Shown here: positions 60,732 through 64,000 of the stretch, one piece after another | How the letters are laid out: every line of letters begins with the position of its first letter | Numbering within the stretch: position 1 is the first letter of the stretch | From: Sinorhizobium numidicum | Lineage (GTDB): Bacteria; Pseudomonadota; Alphaproteobacteria; Rhizobiales; Rhizobiaceae | Reading direction: 5' to 3' | DNA length: 64,000 nucleotides | NCBI RefSeq assembly: GCF_029892045.1 | Contig: NZ_CP120368.1 | Coordinates: forward strand, 3,472,001-3,536,000 | Position numbers and translations under genes: made by a program | The notes under the pieces: generated by a model | What the model saw: the letters and a program-made list of their open reading frames with translations, nothing else | What the model was told of the DNA's origin: nothing | The model's database searches: none

Positions 60732-62294
60732 TCACGCAACCGCCGCGGGATCGAGTGTCACGCGCCAAAGTTCCTGGTCCCGCCGGTCCATCAGCCGCAC
60801 GGTCATCTGCCGCGACTGGCCGTTGATATCGACGATACCGAAGAATTGCAGACCTGCGGACGGCGGCAGGTTGCTATCGATGGCGCCGCCGGACGCTTTT
60901 ATGAACCGGACTTCCGGCCCGAAGGTCATGTCGAGCTCCTTCGGCCCATAGGTGCCGGAGTGCAAGGGGCCGGAGACGAACTCCCAGAAGGGCAGGAAAT
61001 CCTTGAACGCGGCGCGCGACGGATCGTAGTGATGTGCTGCCGTGTAGTGAACATCCGCCGTCAGCCAGACGAGATTGTCGATCCCGTTGTCGCGGATGAA
61101 GCGGAGAATATCGGCGAATTCCGCCTCGCGTCCCGACGGCGCGCCGTCGTCTCCGTTGGCAATCGCATCCGATCCACGCTTCTCAGCATAATCGTCCCAG
61201 ACGACGAGACCGATCGGCATGTCGCAGGCGATCACCTTCCAGGTGGCGCGCGAGGCGGCAAGCTCGCGCTTCAGCCAATCCGCCTGGCGCCAACCGAAAA
61301 GGCCGGCATCGCCCTCCCCCTGGTTCGGGCCGCGATAGGAGCGCAGATCGACGAAGAACACGTCGAGCAACGGCCCGTAGGCGATCTTGCGGAAGATGCG
61401 TCCCGGCTGCGTCGGCAGGGTGCGGATCGGCGTCATCTCATGGAAAGCGCGCGCGGCCCTGGCGGCATAGACCGCCACGTCCTTCTCCGGATAGCGCGGA
61501 TCGTCGCGAAGGTCGGTGGAGGCCGACCAGTTGTTGAGCACCTCGTGATCGTCCCATTGGTAAAAGGTCGGGCAGACGGCGTTCAAATCGCGCACATGGG
61601 TGTCAAGCAGGTTGTATTTCCATTGACCGCGATATTCCTCGAGCGTGCGGGCGACGTCGCGCTTCTCGGGCGTGACGATCCTGTTCTTCCACATGCCGCC
61701 GTCCCTGAGCTTGATCTCGTCGGGAATCGGGTTGTCGGCATAGATCGTATCGCCGGAATGGATGAAGAAATCCGGCTCGTGCAGGCGCATGGTCGAATAG
61801 GTCTTCATGCCGACCTCGTCGATCCCCCATCCCTGGCCGGCCGTGTCGCCGGACCAGACGAAGCGCACGGATCGTCTGCGCAAGGGAGCGGTACGGAACC
61901 GCCCGACGATCGGCTCCGAAACACGATTGCCGTCATGGAGATCGACCGCTGAGAAGCGGTAGAAAATGTCCTGGTCCGGCAGCAAATTGTCGAGGCGGTA
62001 TTTGACCGCGCAATCGGTCTGCGGCGTCGCGTCGACATCGGCGAGCCGCACGGCATTCGAAAAGCTCTCTGTGGTCGAATAGTCCACCGTGACACGCGCC
62101 GGTCGGTCGACCCGCGTCCAGATCATGCCCGATTGCGTATCGACATCACCGGACTGCACGCCATGCAGAAATTCCGGCCTCCCGTAGCCGCGGGCATAAA
62201 AGGGCGTCGCAAGCCCCGAAGAGGCGCCGAGGCCGGCCGCACCGGCGGATAAGAGGAAAGTGCGCCTGGTAAGCGTATTTCGAGCAGCAGCCAA
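60732..62294 (-). CDS. phoD: Alkaline phosphatase D, Tat-exported
   Basis: 520 residues. The Tat signal has the twin Arg10-Arg11 ([11 protein letters not shown]) and a hydrophobic core; Tat export fits an enzyme folded with Fe/Ca cofactors. The PhoD N-domain precedes the metallophosphatase domain ([34 protein letters not shown]). It releases phosphate from esters in the periplasm. Direct-repeat Pho-box candidates lie 58-120 bases upstream. Confidence 0.92.
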   Translation of the reverse strand: MAAARNTLTRRTFLLSAGAAGLGASSGLATPFYARGYGRPEFLHGVQSGDVDTQSGMIWTRVDRPARVTVDYSTTESFSNAVRLADVDATPQTDCAVKYRLDNLLPDQDIFYRFSAVDLHDGNRVSEPIVGRFRTAPLRRRSVRFVWSGDTAGQGWGIDEVGMKTYSTMRLHEPDFFIHSGDTIYADNPIPDEIKLRDGGMWKNRIVTPEKRDVARTLEEYRGQWKYNLLDTHVRDLNAVCPTFYQWDDHEVLNNWSASTDLRDDPRYPEKDVAVYAARAARAFHEMTPIRTLPTQPGRIFRKIAYGPLLDVFFVDLRSYRGPNQGEGDAGLFGWRQADWLKRELAASRATWKVIACDMPIGLVVWDDYAEKRGSDAIANGDDGAPSGREAEFADILRFIRDNGIDNLVWLTADVHYTAAHHYDPSRAAFKDFLPFWEFVSGPLHSGTYGPKELDMTFGPEVRFIKASGGAIDSNLPPSAGLQFFGIVDINGQSRQMTVRLMDRRDQELWRVTLDPAAVA

Positions 62295-62352
62295 AGCCTG
62301 CCTCCGTTTCGCGAATCATCGGTTTCTCGCGAGCGGACCATTGGCGCGCGCT

Positions 62353-62370
62353 GTGTCAGCGGCTTTACAG
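62353..62370 (-). promoter_or_regulatory. Pho-box candidate (proximal)
   Basis: On the minus strand CTGTAAA-GCCG-CTGACAC: two 7-base direct half-sites spaced 11 bases, 10 of 14 bases matching CTGTCAT-N4-CTGTCAT. About 60 bases before the phoD ATG. Confidence 0.5.
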
Positions 62371-62396
62371 GCGGATGAAACTATTTGAACGGTTTG

Positions 62397-62414
62397 GCGA
62401 CAGTTCTGTGACGC
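62397..62414 (-). promoter_or_regulatory. Pho-box candidate (distal)
   Basis: On the minus strand GCGTCAC-AGAA-CTGTCGC, 9 of 14 bases matching the Pho box, exactly 44 bases (four 11-base periods) from the proximal candidate. Confidence 0.4.
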
Positions 62415-62458
62415 GCCGGTCAGCGCAGGTGCCTAGACGACCGGCTCTCTTAGTGCAT

Positions 62459-62680
62459 CTAGTGAGTGAATTCGTACCGGTCTCTTATGTGCTCGTTGAA
62501 GTAGCGGCCCGGGGAGTCTGCCTCTGTCAACTCCTCATAAACGCGCTTTGGAACATCGTAGTAACGATAAGCGCCGCGTCTGCCTACGAACCAGATGCTC
62601 AACGTCCGATGGGGTATGTCGTACTTAACGCGCCTGATCACAGACGATTCCAGCGTTGCAGAGGCTTGCAGGACTGGCAT
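62459..62680 (-). CDS. KTSC-domain small protein
   Basis: 73 residues covering one KTSC domain (SSVIRRVKYDIPHRTLSIWF; AYRYYDVPKRVYEEL). The domain is named after conserved Lys-Thr-Ser-Cys-like residues in lysyl-tRNA-synthetase-linked proteins; free-standing copies are common and uncharacterised. It lies upstream of phoD on the same strand, but the Pho-box candidates fall between them, so they are probably separate units. Confidence 0.8.
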   Translation of the reverse strand: MPVLQASATLESSVIRRVKYDIPHRTLSIWFVGRRGAYRYYDVPKRVYEELTEADSPGRYFNEHIRDRYEFTH

Positions 62681-62798
62681 TGTGAGTCCTCCGGCTGATG
62701 TTCAAAAGCACTCATGCGCTATAACGACGCTAACCGCGGCTTTGATCCTCATACGTTGAGTTTACGAGTGGCGTTCGGCCACCTGGCTGCTATGAACG

Positions 62799-64000
62799 AT
62801 GTCAGAATTGCACGAAGGTCTTTTTGCCTTGCCTCGATCGGACAGTCCCTCTCGTGACCGGCTCGAAACCATTCTCGCGCGGCTGGAGCAGCGCCGGAAC
62901 GAAGAGCGGGTCTTCGTAAAACTCTACCCGGAAACGGCCCGCCCTGAAGCGGACGCCGCCGACCGAAGGCTGCAGGAGGGAAAAAGCCTTGGACCGCTCG
63001 ACGGCCGGATCGTCTCGATCAAGGACCTCTTCGATGTCGCCGGCGAGCCGACCCTTGCCGGCTCCATCATCCGCCGCAATGCGTCGCCGGCGAGCGCGGA
63101 CGCAGCGATCGTCCGACGGCTGCGCGCGGCCGGCGCCGTCGTCATCGGCAAGACGCACATGACCGAGTTCGCCTTCACCGCCGTCGGCCTCAATCCGCAT
63201 TATCCGCTGCCAGGCAACACGTTCGATGCGAGCCTCATTCCCGGCGGCTCCTCTTCCGGTGCGGCCGTATCGGTCGCGGAAGGCACGAGCGAGATCGCCA
63301 TCGGCTCCGATACCGGCGGCTCGGTGCGCATCCCGGCGGCCCTGAACGGTCTCGTCGGCTTCAAGCCGACAGCCCGCCGCGTGCCCTTGGATGGCGCCTT
63401 CCCCTTATCGCCGAGTCTCGATTCGATCGGCCCGCTCGCCCGTTCGGTCGCCGATTGTGCGCTTGCCGACGCGATCATGGCTGGCGACACGCCAAAGCCG
63501 CTTGCGCCGCTGTCGCTCAAGGGCTTGAAAATCGGCATTCCAAAGGGCGTTCTTCTCGAAAATCTCGCGCCGGACATCGCCGAGGCATTCGAAACAAGCC
63601 TGCAAATGCTCTCCCGCGCCGGGGCAAAGCTTGCCGAATGCAACGTCGATGACCTCCTCGCGCACTTCGCCGTGGCGACGTCGATCGGCTCCGTCGCCGG
63701 GCTCGAAGCGAGCCGCATCCATGCGAACTGGCTATTGGACGAGAACGCCGCGGTCGACATCCGCGTGAAATCCACCCTCCGCCGCCTCGCGGTGCCCGAC
63801 GCCGCAGTCGAAAACCTGCTGACAACGCGCCAGCGTCTGATGCGCGCAATGGACGAGCGGCTGACGCCCTATGACATGATCGTGCTGCCGACGACGCCGA
63901 TCGCCGCTGTCCCGATCTCCGCCGTGGAAGACGACGAGAGAGAATACCGGCGCGTCGAGGATCTGCTCTTGCGCAATACCGAGGTCGCCAACCAGTTTGA
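62799..64000 (+). CDS. Amidase-signature enzyme, 3' end missing
   Basis: ATG 62799 opens a frame that runs off the window after 400 codons. The amidase catalytic triad is visible: Lys75 (SIKDLFD), cis-Ser151 (GGSSSG) and nucleophile Ser175 (DTGGSVRIP). The usual length is 440-500, so the C-terminal tenth or more is missing. Family members hydrolyse amides or act as GatA; no gatB/gatC is seen and the N terminus is unlike GatA, so a general amidase is likely. An overlapping ATG at 62792 is in another frame. Confidence 0.88.
   Translation, partial: MSELHEGLFALPRSDSPSRDRLETILARLEQRRNEERVFVKLYPETARPEADAADRRLQEGKSLGPLDGRIVSIKDLFDVAGEPTLAGSIIRRNASPASADAAIVRRLRAAGAVVIGKTHMTEFAFTAVGLNPHYPLPGNTFDASLIPGGSSSGAAVSVAEGTSEIAIGSDTGGSVRIPAALNGLVGFKPTARRVPLDGAFPLSPSLDSIGPLARSVADCALADAIMAGDTPKPLAPLSLKGLKIGIPKGVLLENLAPDIAEAFETSLQMLSRAGAKLAECNVDDLLAHFAVATSIGSVAGLEASRIHANWLLDENAAVDIRVKSTLRRLAVPDAAVENLLTTRQRLMRAMDERLTPYDMIVLPTTPIAAVPISAVEDDEREYRRVEDLLLRNTEVANQF

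Overview
The window looks like chromosomal DNA of an alphaproteobacterium of the Rhizobiaceae, most likely Sinorhizobium (Ensifer). I base this on the gene content and order: sitABCD with a divergent Fur-family mur, an F1-only atpHAGDC operon, mdh-sucCDAB followed by lpdA, sdhCDAB, hemCD followed by Mic60-like and HemY genes, an Omp19-type lipoprotein, and many rhizobial palindromic repeats. Base composition is GC-rich and even. I see no rRNA, tRNA, CRISPR array, insertion sequence, phage or plasmid genes. The assignment rests on recognition, not on a database search.

Layout. 1-2898 is the 3' end of a glycerol-type ABC transporter operon (permease, DUF2160 protein, binding protein). 3346-4263 is a DMT exporter. 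4268-8373 is the manganese locus: mur on the minus strand, sitABCD on the plus strand, with a Mur-type inverted repeat next to the sitA -35. 8621-11224 holds an orphan membrane-anchored protein and a divergent Lrp regulator / saccharopine-dehydrogenase-family pair. 11408-14575 is a small accessory block: DUF899 thioredoxin-like protein, a small membrane protein, a two-HTH regulator and a beta-propeller protein. 14731-19804 is atpHAGDC. 20053-27016 holds a membrane protein, priA, a transaldolase-like aldolase, an acyltransferase, xerC and a TraB/GumN protein.

27168-39050 is a long minus-strand TCA array, mdh-sucC-sucD-sucA-sucB-(MAPEG, VOC, LysE, secreted protein, SDR)-lpdA. It makes malate dehydrogenase, succinyl-CoA synthetase and all three parts of 2-oxoglutarate dehydrogenase, with five tightly packed unrelated genes before E3. 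39232-45419 has zapE, an Omp19-like protease-inhibitor lipoprotein, an exported MsrA and sdhCDAB. 45725 is a His/Arg-rich secreted protein behind a perfect CtrA-type box. 46370-50002 is a same-strand string: tsaD, gpsA, yciI, an EVE protein and an ETF-beta methyltransferase homologue. 50078-56118 is hemC-hemD-Mic60-like-hemY-terB-GATase. 56485-62680 has yggT, yggU, ppa, a GNAT, typA, phoD and a KTSC protein. The last gene is an amidase cut by the window end.

No large novel system is evident. The most notable non-textbook signals are: an intrinsic terminator for ppa embedded in the convergent yggU coding sequence; two exact TTAA-N7-TTAA boxes; two direct-repeat Pho-box candidates before phoD; a 10-bp AT-rich inverted repeat before mdh; the five-gene cargo in the TCA operon; the DUF899/regulator/propeller block; and at least three families of palindromic repeats occupying most larger gene borders.
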